Counted from the stretch's first letter, positions 42,678 through 51,306 are shown. The stretch: 64,000 nt of DNA from Promicromonospora panici (GCF_900608595.1 NZ_UWYY01000029.1:1-64000), one strand, 5' to 3'. Notes: generated from the letters alone by a model not told the origin. A program made the numbers and translations.

Positions 42678-43776
42678 GTGACCTCACCACTCGTCCTTGA
42701 GCCGTGGGCGCGGGTCCGGTGCCAGTTAGCGCCACTGTCGCCGATTGTTGGCTCGTCGGCCGCTCCTCGACAACGGTGTTGCCAAGATTTGCCACACCTG
42801 TGGAGTCTCGGATCACCAGCGATACGGGCAGCATCGACGGGCGCGGTTCCACCGGCAGGCCGGTCAGGAGATCGATCAGGTTGGAGACGCTCTTCGCGCC
42901 CACGTCGGAGTAAGGGGCGCAGACCGTGGTCAAGGCCGGCCGGGTGAAGCTCGCGCAGAAGGTGTCGTCGAAGCCGGCGACGCTCATGTCCGCCGGCACG
43001 CGGACACCCAGGTCAGTCAGGCCGCGCAGCAGCCCGATAGCGACCAGGTCGTTGTACGTGACGACCGCGGACACCCCTGACGACACAACGGCCCGGACCG
43101 CCCGCTCTCCCCCGGCGATCGTCGGCTCGTGCGATCCGCTCCGACGCACCCGCACTCCCAGCTCCGCGCCGACATCTCTTGCTGCCGCCCACCGCGCGAC
43201 GTCGGCCCAGGACGCCGTCGGGCCGCCGACGTAGAGGATCTGGTCGTGGCCCAACGAAGCCAGGTGGACCATGAGCAGACGCACTCCTTGCCCGTTGTCC
43301 AGGCCCACGGTCGTCACACCCGGCACCACCCGGTTGACGACCACCACTGGAAGGCGCCGGGCGAGCCGCCGGACGTCGACCGGGGGCATCCGGGACCCCA
43401 CGAGGACGACGCCGGCGAGGCTGGTCGAGGCCCAAGTGAGCGTGTCGCGCTCCGTCTGTTGCGACTCCCGCGTCTCGGCCAGGACCATCGGCACCCCTCG
43501 CCGCACCGCCTCGAGCCCGGCACCCCGGATCAGATCGAAGTACGCGGGATTGGTGATGTCCGACAGAACGAGACCGATCACCGGAGTGGAGGTTCGAGCG
43601 ATCGGCGCGGGCTGCTGGTAGCCGAGGCGGTCCGCCGCATCGAGGATCGCCTGTGCCGTCCGTGGGCTGACCCGCCCGGGGTGGTTGAGCGCCCTGGACA
43701 CGGTCGACGGCGCTACACCACAGACCTTTGCGACGTCGTAGATGGTCGTGCCACGGCTGGGTTGTCGGGGATCCAT
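42670..43776 (-). CDS. LacI-family repressor inside the xylan operon
   Basis: 368 residues from ATG 43776. N-terminal HTH TTIYDVAKVCGVAPSTVSRA with the hinge helix (ILDAADRLGYQQ), then a periplasmic-binding-protein-like sensor (VIGLVLSDITNPAYFDLIRG, VVTYNDLVAIGLLRGL, SVAGFDDTF). An extra tail of about 35 residues follows the usual LacI end. It lies between the GH30 and GH115 genes, 20 bp after the former and overlapping the latter. It probably autoregulates the operon and the divergent GH62 gene through operators at 45306-45380. The inducer is probably a xylo- or glucurono-oligosaccharide, by analogy. Confidence 0.9.
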   Translation of the reverse strand: MDPRQPSRGTTIYDVAKVCGVAPSTVSRALNHPGRVSPRTAQAILDAADRLGYQQPAPIARTSTPVIGLVLSDITNPAYFDLIRGAGLEAVRRGVPMVLAETRESQQTERDTLTWASTSLAGVVLVGSRMPPVDVRRLARRLPVVVVNRVVPGVTTVGLDNGQGVRLLMVHLASLGHDQILYVGGPTASWADVARWAAARDVGAELGVRVRRSGSHEPTIAGGERAVRAVVSSGVSAVVTYNDLVAIGLLRGLTDLGVRVPADMSVAGFDDTFCASFTRPALTTVCAPYSDVGAKSVSNLIDLLTGLPVEPRPSMLPVSLVIRDSTGVANLGNTVVEERPTSQQSATVALTGTGPAPTAQGRVVRSHG

Positions 43777-43796
43777 AGCGTCACCGTCTCGTCAGC

Positions 43797-45233
43797 TCAG
43801 CTCTGCCCCGATACGAGCGTGACGAGCGACCGCGCCGGCAGCTCCAGCCGCGTCGCCCCGCGCCCCGGCGTAGCGATCGAGTCCACCTGCTCCAGGTCGT
43901 GGTCGTTGTCGGTCAGGTAGGTCGTCACCGGTCGGGGCAGGTCGATGTCAGTGCTCACCGCCGCCTGGTTGAGGTTGAGCACCTGCACCACGCGCGAGCC
44001 GTCCGGGTTCCGGTAGGCCGAGACCTTCAGCCCGTCCGTCTCGTGCTCGACGTCGAACCGCACGGCACCCGGGTCGATGTACCGGCTGAACGCCGAGAAG
44101 ACGTAGTAGCGCGACGACACCCGGTACGTGTCCCCCGGCACGTCCGCCTGGATCAGCGACGCGGACGCGCCCCGGCTCACGCCGAGCCACCACAGGTAGG
44201 CGGTGACCTGGGCCTGCGTCAGCGAGTCCTGCATGTGCTCCGCCATGACGATGCCATCGGTGGCGACGCCCTGGCCGCCGTCCCAGTTCTCGTTCCACCC
44301 GGCCGCCGAGGCTGACGACGCCCACTCCGACATCCACACCGGCTTGTTGGTGTCGACCGGCGTCGCTGACCGGCTGGCATAGGAGTGCGCGCTGTACGTG
44401 TCGAGGGAGCGCCACGCGTCCTTGTCGGCCTGGAGCGCCTCGAGGTACGGCTTGCCCTGCTCCCAGCCGAACGAGTCGCAGCACACCACGCCGTACCCGG
44501 CCTCCTTCGCGACGGGCCCGAAGATCCCCGTGAACTCCGCGGCCTGCGCCGGGGTGAACAGCATCGACTCGTAGCTCGCGTTCCAGTCCGGCTCGTTCGT
44601 GAACGCGATGCTCTCGATGTTGATGCCCTCCTGTGCGTAGAAGTCGGCCCACGCCACGAGGTAGTTCGCGTACGCCTCGGTCCAGTCGCCGCTCGCGCAG
44701 CTCGCACCCGACAGACCGCACAGCGCACCGCCCTGGACGGCCGAGTTGTTGGTCTTCATGTAGGCCGGGGCGGTCCAGGCGTTGCCGTAGAAGCGGTCGA
44801 CGCCGCGCGCCTCGGCCTCCTGGGCGAACCAGACCGAGCCGTTGTCCCACCCGTCCCACTGGTACTGCGGCTCGGCGTCGGGACCGCCCGGGTCCTCCGG
44901 CTGGATCGAGAGCATCACGTCGTAGGTGTCGTGGCTCTGCCCGCCGATCCCGATCCGCAGGATGTCCGGCGCGGCGCCATCCCGACCCAGCAAGAGGTCC
45001 AGGGCCTCCGAGCGCTGCGGCTCCGAGAGCTGGTGCAGCAGCGTGGCCCGCTGGAACGCGCTCGAGAACCCGAAACCCTCGACCGTCTGGCGCTCGTCCC
45101 TCGGCTGGAGGTCGATCGCGGTGCCGGAACCTCCTGAGTCGGATTCCTGCCCGACGGCGACGGGCGCCAGCGCCGCCCCCACGAGGCAAGTGGCGGCCGT
45201 CGTGGCCAGAACAACGGAAAGTGCTCGTCGCAT
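43797..45233 (-). CDS. Secreted GH30-family glycoside hydrolase
   Basis: 478 residues from ATG 45233 (AGGGAG upstream). Signal peptide ALSVVLATTAATCLVGAALA, then a short Ser/Gly stretch. The catalytic domain has RQTVEGFGFSSAFQRATLL, YGNAWTAPAYMKTNNSA, acid/base IESIAFTNEPDWNASYE, nucleophile PVWMSEWASSASAAG, and a C-terminal beta domain (GLKVSAYRNPDGSRVVQVLN). It differs from the other GH30 in this locus and probably belongs to a different subfamily (xylanase or related endo-enzyme); the subfamily is not certain. First gene of the four-gene xylan operon, with operators just upstream. Confidence 0.87.
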   Translation of the reverse strand: MRRALSVVLATTAATCLVGAALAPVAVGQESDSGGSGTAIDLQPRDERQTVEGFGFSSAFQRATLLHQLSEPQRSEALDLLLGRDGAAPDILRIGIGGQSHDTYDVMLSIQPEDPGGPDAEPQYQWDGWDNGSVWFAQEAEARGVDRFYGNAWTAPAYMKTNNSAVQGGALCGLSGASCASGDWTEAYANYLVAWADFYAQEGINIESIAFTNEPDWNASYESMLFTPAQAAEFTGIFGPVAKEAGYGVVCCDSFGWEQGKPYLEALQADKDAWRSLDTYSAHSYASRSATPVDTNKPVWMSEWASSASAAGWNENWDGGQGVATDGIVMAEHMQDSLTQAQVTAYLWWLGVSRGASASLIQADVPGDTYRVSSRYYVFSAFSRYIDPGAVRFDVEHETDGLKVSAYRNPDGSRVVQVLNLNQAAVSTDIDLPRPVTTYLTDNDHDLEQVDSIATPGRGATRLELPARSLVTLVSGQS

Positions 45234-45305
45234 AGTGCTCTCCCTTGAGCCCCCGGGTCGGCTTCCTCACCGTGCAACGGTCACCGTATCCCGAGGCCAG
45301 CCACT

Positions 45306-45380
45306 TTGAAAACGTTCTCGCAACCGCGGGTGGGTGTCGGGCTACGGCGAGCCTTGACGGGCGGCGTGTTAGCGCTCACA
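45306..45380. promoter_or_regulatory. Divergent promoter with two LacI-type operators
   Basis: GAAAACGTTCTC (45308-45319) is an imperfect palindrome around AACGTT, 75 bp before the GH30 start. TGTTAGCGCTCACA (45367-45380) is one mismatch pair from the perfect palindrome TGTTAGCGCTAACA and lies 46 bp before the GH62 start. Both shapes are typical of LacI-family regulators of actinobacterial xylan and cellobiose genes. They may be read by different repressors. Confidence 0.6.
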
Positions 45381-45426
45381 ATCTGGGCTAGCCGTGAACG
45401 ATCCCGGCTCTTGATCAAGGAGGATC

Positions 45427-46923
45427 ATGTCTGAGTTTTTTCACTCTCGGCCGATCGCACCCCCGTCCCGGCGACGTCCGTGGCTCAAGCGGTTCGTCGC
45501 CGCCACCGTCGCGGCACTGGTGGCCGGTGGCGGCATCTTCGCGGTCACCGGCCCGGCCGCCGCCGCGACGGTCGACCCCACCGCCTGGTACGTGCTGCTG
45601 AACCGCAACAGCGGCAAGGCCCTGGACGTCAGCGGCGTGTCCACCGCCGACGGCGCCCCGCTCCACCAGTGGACCCGCACCAACGCCAACAACCAGCAGT
45701 TCCAGTTCGTGGACGCCGGCGACGGCTACTACAAGATCAAGGCTCGACACTCCGGCAAGGTGCTCGACGTCTCCAGCTGGTCGACAGCCGACAATGCCGC
45801 CATCCATCAGTGGACCGACCACGGCGGCACCAACCAGCAGTTCCGGCTGGCCGACTCCACCGACGGCTACGTCCGCCTGATCAACCGCAACAGCAACAAA
45901 GCGGTCGAGGTCCAGAACGCGGCGACCAACGACGGCGCCAGCGTCGTGCAGTTCAGCGACTGGGGCGGCAACAACCAGCAATGGCAGCTCGTCCGCGTCG
46001 ACGGCGGCAACGCCACATGCACCCTTCCGTCGACGTACAACTGGACATCGACCGGCCCCCTGGCGGAGCCGCGGAACGGGCAGGTCGCGCTCAAGGACTT
46101 CACCGCGGTCCGCCACAACGGCCAGTACCTCGTCTACGGGACGACGCACGACGGCGACGGCTGGAACTCGGTGGTCTTCAGCCCGTTCACGAACTGGTCC
46201 GATATGGCCTCGACCGGCCAGAACATGGTGACGGGCTTCAACCCGGTGGCCCCGACGCTGATCTACTTCGCCCCGAAGAACGTCTGGGTGCTCGCCTACC
46301 AGTGGGGCTGGCCGTACAAGTTCTCCTACCGCACGTCGACCAACCCGGCCGACCCCAACAGCTGGGGCCCGCACCAGGAGCTCTTCAACGGGGAGCTTCC
46401 CGTGAACAACCCCATCGACCAGACCCTCATCGCCGATGACCAGAACATGTACATGTTCTTCGCCAACGACGAAGGCCAGATCTACCGGTCCAGCATGCCT
46501 CTCGGGGACTTCCCGAGCAGCTTCGGCACGGACTACGAGCTCGTCATGAGCGACACGAAGGCGAACCTGTTCGAGGCGGTCGAGGTCTACAAGGTCCAGG
46601 GCCAGAACCAGTACCTCATGATCGTCGAGGCCATGGGGAACAACGGTCGCTACTTCCGCTCGTTCACGGCTTCCAGCCTCGACGGCACGTGGACCCCGCA
46701 GGCCGGCACCGAGAGCAACCCCTTCGCCGGCAAGGCCAACACTGGTGTCACCTGGACCAACGACATCAGCCACGGCGATCTGGTGCGCACCAACCCCGAC
46801 CAGACCAAGACCATCGACCCCTGCAACCTGCAGTTCCTCTACCAGGGGCGCGACCCCAGCAGTGACGGCATGGACTACGGCCTCCTCCCCTACCGGCCGG
46901 GTCTGCTGACCCTGCGGCGCTGA
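45427..46923 (+). CDS. Secreted GH62 alpha-L-arabinofuranosidase with N-terminal ricin-B (CBM13) module
   Basis: 498 residues from ATG 45427 (AAGGAGG upstream). A long signal peptide (WLKRFVAATVAALVAGGGIF...AAAA). Ricin-type trefoil, about residues 50-195, with GKALDVSGVSTADGAPLHQW, GKVLDVSSWSTADNAAIHQW and a third unit (NKAVEVQNAATNDGA). GH62 five-bladed propeller, about 198-498: STGPLAEPRNGQVALKDFTA, APKNVWVLAYQWGWPYKFSY, NPIDQTLIADDQNMYMFFA, LFEAVEVYKV and TWTNDISHGDLVRTNPDQT. It removes arabinose side chains from arabinoxylan. First gene of a two-gene operon with the esterase, 8 bp downstream. Confidence 0.92.
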   Translation: MSEFFHSRPIAPPSRRRPWLKRFVAATVAALVAGGGIFAVTGPAAAATVDPTAWYVLLNRNSGKALDVSGVSTADGAPLHQWTRTNANNQQFQFVDAGDGYYKIKARHSGKVLDVSSWSTADNAAIHQWTDHGGTNQQFRLADSTDGYVRLINRNSNKAVEVQNAATNDGASVVQFSDWGGNNQQWQLVRVDGGNATCTLPSTYNWTSTGPLAEPRNGQVALKDFTAVRHNGQYLVYGTTHDGDGWNSVVFSPFTNWSDMASTGQNMVTGFNPVAPTLIYFAPKNVWVLAYQWGWPYKFSYRTSTNPADPNSWGPHQELFNGELPVNNPIDQTLIADDQNMYMFFANDEGQIYRSSMPLGDFPSSFGTDYELVMSDTKANLFEAVEVYKVQGQNQYLMIVEAMGNNGRYFRSFTASSLDGTWTPQAGTESNPFAGKANTGVTWTNDISHGDLVRTNPDQTKTIDPCNLQFLYQGRDPSSDGMDYGLLPYRPGLLTLRR

Positions 46924-46931
46924 AGGAGCGA

Positions 46932-48062
46932 ATGATGCGAACAGGAGCTAGGTGGCTCGGATCGATCGCGGCGCTCGGTGTCGTAATGGCCATGGTGACG
47001 ACGCCGATCGGTCCCGCCAGCGCGGAGTCCAACGGCGGCGTGCGTGTCATGCCGCTGGGCGACTCCATCACCGAGGGCACACAGACGCCCGGCGGCTACC
47101 GGATCGGCCTGTGGCAACGCCTCGCCGACGGCGGGTACGCCGCGGACTTCGTCGGGTCGCAGTTCAACGGGCCGGCGAGTCTTGGCGACCACGATCACGA
47201 GGGCCACCCCGGCTGGCGTATCGACCAGATCGACGCGAACGTCGTCGGCTGGCTGAACACCTACCAGCCGCACAGCGTGCTGCTGCAGATCGGCACCAAC
47301 GACATCCTGCAGAACTACAACCTCTCCACCGCCCCGGACCGGCTGTCCGCACTGATCGACCGCATCACCACGACGGCGCCGGACGCCGAGGTGTTCGTCG
47401 CGCAGATCACTCCGCTCGGGTGGGGCGATGGAGAGGCGGCGGTGAACAGCTTCAACGCGGCGATCCCCGGCATCGTGCAGAGCAAGGTGAACGCCGGGAA
47501 GAACGTGCACCTGGTCGACATGCACAGCGCCCTGACGGCCGCCGACCTGGAGGACGGCGTCCACCCGACCGCTACCGGCTACGACAAGATGGCCGCGGTC
47601 TGGTACGGGGCACTTCGGTCGGTGCCGGGCAGCGTCGGCACCACGGGCAGCAACGAGATCGTGGGTGCCCAGTCCGGCCGCTGCCTCGAGGTCACCGGCG
47701 TCGGCACCGCCAACGGCACCGACGTGCAGCTGTGGGACTGCTGGGGCGGCTCCAACCAGCGGTGGACCTATACCGCCGACAAGCAGCTCATGGTGTACGG
47801 CAACAAGTGCCTGGATGCCTACGGTCAGGGCACCAGCAATGGCACCCGGGTGGTCATCTGGGACTGCAACGGCCTGGTCAACCAGCGGTGGAACGTGAAC
47901 GCTGACGGCACCATCACCGGAGTGCAGTCCGGCCTGTGCCTGGAGCCTCGGGCTTTGGCACCAGCAACGGCACGAAGGTCCATCTCTGGACCTGCGGCAG
48001 CGGACAAGCCAACCAGCAATGGACCAGACGGTAACCACTGTGTACCGGCCCGCTGGGTGTAG
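46932..48062 (+). CDS. Secreted SGNH-family esterase with ricin-B module, 3' end frameshifted
   Basis: A 376-codon frame from ATG 46932 (ATG 46935 better spaced from GGAG). Signal peptide, then SGNH blocks: VRVMPLGDSITEG, LLQIGTNDILQN, LEDGVHPTATGYDKMAAVW (about residues 35-235). This is probably an acetylxylan-type esterase. A ricin trefoil follows (about 240-376; GRCLEVTGVGTANGTDVQLW, NKCLDAYGQGTSNGTRVVIW). Near 47949 the third trefoil unit jumps frame: one missing base would restore GTSNGTKVHLWTCGSGQANQ and a stop at 48032-48034. As given, the frame runs into the terminator hairpin and stops inside it. Confidence 0.82.
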   Translation: MMRTGARWLGSIAALGVVMAMVTTPIGPASAESNGGVRVMPLGDSITEGTQTPGGYRIGLWQRLADGGYAADFVGSQFNGPASLGDHDHEGHPGWRIDQIDANVVGWLNTYQPHSVLLQIGTNDILQNYNLSTAPDRLSALIDRITTTAPDAEVFVAQITPLGWGDGEAAVNSFNAAIPGIVQSKVNAGKNVHLVDMHSALTAADLEDGVHPTATGYDKMAAVWYGALRSVPGSVGTTGSNEIVGAQSGRCLEVTGVGTANGTDVQLWDCWGGSNQRWTYTADKQLMVYGNKCLDAYGQGTSNGTRVVIWDCNGLVNQRWNVNADGTITGVQSGLCLEPRALAPATARRSISGPAAADKPTSNGPDGNHCVPARWV

Positions 48063-48084
48063 TGCTTCGCACTCAGCGGGCCGG
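48045..48084 (+). terminator. Terminator of the GH62-esterase operon
   Basis: Outer stem CCGGCCCGCTG (48045-48055) with CAGCGGGCCGG (48074-48084), inner stem AGTGC-TTC-GCACT. It starts 10 bp after the frame-corrected esterase stop at 48034. Confidence 0.85.
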
Positions 48085-48110
48085 GCGACAAACAGTGGGA
48101 GCATCGCCTC

Positions 48111-48974
48111 ATGACACTGCCGGCCGACAGCCACGTGCACAGCGAGTGGTCCTGGGACACCGGCGGCCCGCGATCCACCGCCGTCGGACGGATGCGCGCC
48201 ACCTGCGCCCAGGCCGTCAAGATCGGGCTGCCGGCGCTCTTCTTCACCGAGCACCTCGACATCCCGGATACCTGGCGCGCCGAGCCCGAGGACCTGATGC
48301 CACACCAGCAGGACCTCATCAACGACGCCGGCCGCGTCGACTTCGCCCCGTTCGACGCGGAGGGCTATTTCGATGCCATCGAGCGTTTGCGTCACGACTT
48401 CCCCGACCTCCGGATCCACACCGGAGTGGAGTTCGGACAGCCGCACCTGTTCGGCAGTCAGGCGGCAGAGATCGTCGATCTGGACCTGATCGACCGGGTC
48501 CTCGGCTCGCTGCACACTCTCGATCTCGGCGACGGTCGTGCGGAACCGCGCACGCTCTTTCGCGAGCACGATCCGGCGACCGTCATGCACAGCTATCTGG
48601 CGGAGGTCTCCGTCATGGTGCAGGGCTCGGACGCGTTCGACGTCTTCACGCACATCGACTACGCGATCCGGCAATGGCCGACCGAAGCTGTCGGACCGTT
48701 CGACCCGCGCCCGTTCGAGGAAGAGTTCAGAGCGGCGATGCGCTCGATCGCCGAGGACGGACGAGCCCTCGAGATGAACACCCGACGACTCTGGTCGTGG
48801 ATCCCGCAGTGGTGGGCCGAGGAAGGCGGCGGGATGGTCAGCTTCGCCAGCGACGCTCACACACCCGACGCGATCGCGGCCAGCTTTCCCGAGGCCACGG
48901 CGATGCTGGAGCACTTCGGGTTCACGCCGGGAAGCGTGGCGGAGGAGCTGTGGTCGAGGTCGCGTCCCCTGTAG
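48111..48974 (+). CDS. PHP-domain phosphoesterase (histidinol-phosphatase-like)
   Basis: 287 residues from ATG 48111. Metal ligands of the PHP fold are in place: DSHVHSEWS (HxH), FFTEHLD, TGVEFG, LGSLHTLD, FTHIDY and FASDAHTP. This is the complete set of His/Asp/Glu residues of a trinuclear PHP site. The family includes histidinol phosphatase and many other phosphoesterases; no his genes are near, so a different phosphate ester is likely. It is an independent gene between the esterase terminator and a convergent LacI regulator (8 bp between stops). Cytoplasmic. Confidence 0.85.
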   Translation: MTLPADSHVHSEWSWDTGGPRSTAVGRMRATCAQAVKIGLPALFFTEHLDIPDTWRAEPEDLMPHQQDLINDAGRVDFAPFDAEGYFDAIERLRHDFPDLRIHTGVEFGQPHLFGSQAAEIVDLDLIDRVLGSLHTLDLGDGRAEPRTLFREHDPATVMHSYLAEVSVMVQGSDAFDVFTHIDYAIRQWPTEAVGPFDPRPFEEEFRAAMRSIAEDGRALEMNTRRLWSWIPQWWAEEGGGMVSFASDAHTPDAIAASFPEATAMLEHFGFTPGSVAEELWSRSRPL

Positions 48975-48982
48975 TGATCGGC

Positions 48983-50017
48983 TTACGTGGAGCCGCGCAC
49001 CACCAGCTCGGTCGGCAGCAGCGCGTGTTCCACCGGCGTGCCGTTCAGCAGTCCGTCGACCTGGTCGATGGCGAGCTCGCCCATCCGGCGCTTGTCGATG
49101 TGGACGGTCGTGAGCGGCGGGTCGAGCAGCTCCCCGATGCTGAGGCCGTCGAAGCCGAGCACGGCGCAGTCCTTCGGCACATCGAGGCCCAGACGCCGGG
49201 CCGCACGATGGGCACCGATGGCGACGACATCGTTGTAGGCGAACACCGCGCTGACGTCGGGGTGCTTCGAGCGCAGCTCGGCGAAACCGGCCTCACCGCC
49301 CGCCACCGACTCCGTGCCCGCGACGATCCAGGTCTGATCGACCGGTAGACCAAGCTCTTCGACCACCGCCAGGAAGCAGTCTCGGCGCTCGAGCCCGTCC
49401 TCACTCTGCCCGTCCTCCCTCAGACAATCGATCATGCCGATCTTCTGGTGACCGCGCTCGACGAGATGCTGGATGCCGTGCCGCACGCCCGTCTCGATGT
49501 CGATGTCCACCACGCCGTGGCTCGTCTTCTGATGTCGGTCCATGACGACGAGAGGCACGCCCTCGACGTAGGGAGCCAGCTCGGCGTCAGAATGGTCCAG
49601 GAAGCCGATCAGAGCGTCGACCTGACGGCCCAACGAGCGCACCAGTGCCAGCTCGTTGTCGCGATCGTTCTGGGTACTGCCGACAACGACCTGCCATCCC
49701 TTGTTCTCCGCCGCTTCGATCACGCCGGCCATCAGCTCGGGATAGAACGGGTTGACCACGTCCTGGACGATCAGGCCCACCGTGATCGTGTCGGGCCGGA
49801 CCAGCCCGCGGGCGAATCGGCTGGGGCGATACCGCAGCTCACGCGCCGCGTCGAGCACGCGACGTCTGGTCTCAGGGTCGATCTCGCCCTTGTCGTTGAT
49901 GGCCCGCGACACGGTCTGATGCGAGACGCCGGCCGCCTGGGCCACGTCCCTGAGGGTGACTCGCCGAGGTGGTTCTGACCCGGCGGACCCCGCTGCACCG
50001 TGCTGCTGCTTCGTCAT
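48983..50017 (-). CDS. LacI-family transcriptional repressor
   Basis: 344 residues from ATG 50017. HTH RVTLRDVAQAAGVSHQTVSR, hinge VLDAARELRYRPSRFARGLV, and the sensor domain (TVGLIVQDVVNPFYPELMAG, VSAVFAYNDVVAIGAHRAAR, AVLGFDGLSIGELLDPPLTT). The hinge Leu-to-Phe-type residue is changed (RFARGL instead of the common AR-x-L). Divergent from the small-ORF/LLM/cyclase-like operon, with the palindrome at 50098-50133 between them, which is its likely operator. The inducer is unknown. Convergent with the PHP gene. Confidence 0.9.
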   Translation of the reverse strand: MTKQQHGAAGSAGSEPPRRVTLRDVAQAAGVSHQTVSRAINDKGEIDPETRRRVLDAARELRYRPSRFARGLVRPDTITVGLIVQDVVNPFYPELMAGVIEAAENKGWQVVVGSTQNDRDNELALVRSLGRQVDALIGFLDHSDAELAPYVEGVPLVVMDRHQKTSHGVVDIDIETGVRHGIQHLVERGHQKIGMIDCLREDGQSEDGLERRDCFLAVVEELGLPVDQTWIVAGTESVAGGEAGFAELRSKHPDVSAVFAYNDVVAIGAHRAARRLGLDVPKDCAVLGFDGLSIGELLDPPLTTVHIDKRRMGELAIDQVDGLLNGTPVEHALLPTELVVRGST

Positions 50018-50097
50018 GATGACCTGAATCGTAGCCGCCGGGTGGCTCTGTATCCCCCGGGAACCGTTGACGTCGTCGGGATCCTCTGCGAGGATCC

Positions 50098-50133
50098 GTT
50101 AACGGTCACGTTACCGTTAACGTGACCGCTAAC
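50098..50133. promoter_or_regulatory. 36-bp palindrome, probable LacI operator
   Basis: GTTAACGGTCACGTTA (50098-50113) and TAACGTGACCGCTAAC (50118-50133) are inverted repeats with one mismatch and a 4-nt spacer. A TTGACG hexamer at 50067 could be the -35 box of the plus-strand promoter, so the operator would cover the -10 region and start. It sits 81 bp before the LacI start and 34 bp before the small ORF. Confidence 0.7.
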
Positions 50134-50166
50134 GGGACCAGAACTCTTGATTCGGAGGTTTCGCCC

Positions 50167-50391
50167 ATGGACCTGTTCGCCGGGTGGTTGGCCGTCCAGG
50201 TGTCGCGCGACGACGTCAGTTCAGCGATGCCGAATGCCCCTGTCCAGGAGGACCGCTTCGGTCAGTGGCTCGGCGCGATCCGGCGCCGGTCGGCCGGCGT
50301 CCTCCATCGTCTGGCCGACTACCTCGAACCCCGCCCAGTCCTTGTCCCTGACACTGTTCTGTGGGACCGACGCAGAGGAGAAGAGCGATGA
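50167..50391 (+). CDS. Small hypothetical leader protein
   Basis: 74 residues from ATG 50167, with GGAGG 8 nt upstream. It has MDLFAGWLAVQVSRDDVSSA, then a basic amphipathic region RFGQWLGAIRRRSAGVLHRL and the tail YLEPRPVLVPDTVLWDRR. It has no signal peptide and no known family. The stop overlaps the LLM oxidoreductase ATG by 4 nt, so translation is coupled. It may only set translation of the next gene or encode a small partner of the enzyme. The strong RBS and the position right behind the operator argue that it is real. Confidence 0.6.
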   Translation: MDLFAGWLAVQVSRDDVSSAMPNAPVQEDRFGQWLGAIRRRSAGVLHRLADYLEPRPVLVPDTVLWDRRRGEER

Positions 50392-51263
50392 AGGCTGGAA
50401 TCACGATCCTTCCGGAGTACCGCTGGGCCGAGGCGAGGCCGAGGTGGCAGGCGGCGGAGGCGTACGGCTTCGACCACGCGTGGACGTTCGACCACCTGGG
50501 CTGGGGACCTCTGGTCGGCGGCCCGTGGTTCGGCTCAGTGCCGACGTTGAGCGCGGCGGCGCTGGCGACGTCGCGGATCGAGCTGGGCTTCATGGTGGCG
50601 TCGCCGAACTTCCGGCACCCGATGCCGTTCGCGCAGGACATCATGGCGCTGGACGACCTGTCCGGCGGCAGGCTGACCGTGGGCGTCGGTGCCGGCGGGG
50701 TGGGTGGCTACGACGTCGACGTCTTCGGCGGCACCACGAAGGCCGCGAGCCCGTCGAGGCGGTACCAGGAGTTCGTGGAGCTGCTGGACGCGCTGCTGAC
50801 CACGGACCGGGTCCACTACTCCGGCGAGTACTACACGGCCGTGGGCGCCCGCACCGCGCCCGGCTGCGTCCAGCGTCCGCGCGCACCGTTCGTGCTGGCT
50901 GCGAACGGGCCGAAAGCCTTGGCGCTGACCGCCCGGCACGGCCAGGGCTGGATCACCGTCGGCACGGTCCACGACACCCTGGACGGGTGGTGGAAGTCGC
51001 TGGCCGAGCTGTCGGCCCGGTTCGACGACGCCCTGGCCGCCGAGTCACGCGACCCGGCCACGGTCCGCCGCTTCCTCCAGACCGACGCCGCGCCGGTCTT
51101 CAGCCTCTCGAGCGTCGAGGTCTACCGCGACTTCCTGGGCCGTGCCGCAGAGCTCGGCTTCACCGACGTCCTGGCGCCGTGGCCTCGGGGCGAGGGGCCG
51201 TTCGCGGGTGATGAGGCGGTCCTCGACGCCGTGGCCACGGATGTCCTGCCGGCCTTGTCGTGA
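50388..51263 (+). CDS. LLM-class flavin-dependent oxidoreductase (luciferase-like)
   Basis: 291 residues from ATG 50388. A luciferase-like (beta/alpha)8 fold: AGITILPEYRWAEARPRWQA, EAYGFDHAWTFDHLGW, LELGFM-type ELGFMVASPNFRHP, MALDDLSGGRLTVGVGAGG and FVLAANGPKALALTARHGQG. These segments form the FMN or F420 site of this class. The reaction is unknown; members oxidise or hydroxylate small molecules, or act as F420 reductases. It is the second gene of a LacI-controlled operon, 43 bp before a terpene-cyclase-fold gene. Cytoplasmic. Confidence 0.85.
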   Translation: MKAGITILPEYRWAEARPRWQAAEAYGFDHAWTFDHLGWGPLVGGPWFGSVPTLSAAALATSRIELGFMVASPNFRHPMPFAQDIMALDDLSGGRLTVGVGAGGVGGYDVDVFGGTTKAASPSRRYQEFVELLDALLTTDRVHYSGEYYTAVGARTAPGCVQRPRAPFVLAANGPKALALTARHGQGWITVGTVHDTLDGWWKSLAELSARFDDALAAESRDPATVRRFLQTDAAPVFSLSSVEVYRDFLGRAAELGFTDVLAPWPRGEGPFAGDEAVLDAVATDVLPALS

Positions 51264-51306
51264 CGCCGGAGATCACGGTAGAGAGGCACGGAGAGGAGGT
51301 ACCGGA

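Noticed and set aside
47940..47960. Programmed ribosomal frameshift in the esterase gene
   Set aside because: No slippery heptamer is present. A single missing base explains the change, and the terminator position supports a normal original frame.
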